Below, in pieces: positions 4,960 through 5,094 of a stretch of DNA of 5,094 nucleotides. The stretch's first letter is position 1, and each line of letters opens with the position of its first letter. The stretch spans positions 1 through 5,094 of the forward strand of contig JAADDB010000286.1 of NCBI GenBank assembly GCA_013154135.1, read 5' to 3'. The translations under genes were made by a program, and so were the position numbers. The stretch comes from Chloroflexota bacterium. Its GTDB lineage: Bacteria > Chloroflexota > Anaerolineae > JAADDB01. The notes under the pieces are model-generated. The model was not told the origin of the DNA, ran no database searches, and was given only the letters and a program-made list of their open reading frames with translations.

Positions 4960-5094
4960 CACCCACGCAAAACTCTTTCCTAGCACGGGGCGAGGACGCC
5001 GGCATCCCGCCGAGGCACGACCAAACTCAACGGGGATAGTATTCAACGACCAGAAGTAGGAGTTGGTTGATGTGATTTCTCTCCGGAGAAAACT
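4960..5094. other. Intergenic end of window, possible gene start at 5072
   Basis: I see no established gene here. A GTG at 5072 lies 9 nt after AGGAG (5058-5062) and opens a frame reading (M/V)ISLRRK to the window end, too short to judge. TTTCTC (5076-5081) and GAGAAA (5086-5091) form a 6-bp inverted repeat within it. TAGTAT (5037-5042) is a weak -10 look-alike without a -35. Confidence 0.25.

Overview
The window comes from a GC-rich bacterium (third codon positions are mostly G/C). It carries three convincing protein genes, all on the + strand: a CysM-type cysteine synthase (581-1498), a dienelactone-hydrolase-family protein (1735-2436) and a cysteine-type formate dehydrogenase catalytic subunit (2660-4786). 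The promoters look sigma-70/SigA-like and the Shine-Dalgarno sites are strong. A thermophilic Chloroflexota or deep-branching high-GC Firmicute would fit the protein style and the intergenic heptad repeats, but I cannot fix the taxon from this sequence.

Region 1-580 has no large gene but is dense in signals. Positions 1-150 are a run of inverted repeats, including an unbroken 19-pair palindrome at 86-123. A good promoter (TTGACA, 17-bp spacer, TATCCT) at 180-208 starts a leader of about 365 nt in front of cysM. The leader contains a 24-codon ORF (254-328) with a good ribosome site and three Cys codons near its end, then a chain of five mutually exclusive pairing segments ending in a strong intrinsic terminator (484-519). 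I read this as a ribosome-mediated cysteine attenuator. A stall at the early Cys codons leaves a hairpin at the leader stop codon free to form, and that permits a 15-bp antiterminator. A ribosome that reaches the stop codon blocks the hairpin and favours termination. A T-box-like antiterminator can also be drawn over the same bases and is the main rival explanation.

Region 1499-1734 contains a weak terminator for cysM, a perfect extended -10 (TGCTATAAT), and a hairpin-rich leader of about 170 nt. A second small ORF there (1639-1698) ends in Ala-Cys-Ala-Ala-Cys. The protein that follows keeps the alpha/beta-hydrolase scaffold and the Asp and His of the DLH triad, but has Glu where the nucleophilic Cys should be.

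Region 2437-5094: formate dehydrogenase follows after a 223-bp gap with no obvious promoter of its own, so read-through from the upstream gene is possible. Its last codons and stop codon lie inside a 7-bp-periodic repeat (TAACGAT/TGACGAT units) that places stops in all three frames. Two copies of a diverged 82-bp unit follow one another there. The last 150 bp hold a small hairpin and only a doubtful start of another gene.

The three genes are not an obvious pathway. One possible link, inferred only, is sulfur: formate dehydrogenases need a sulfido ligand on molybdenum that is derived from cysteine via a desulfurase and FdhD. Neither of those genes is in the window.
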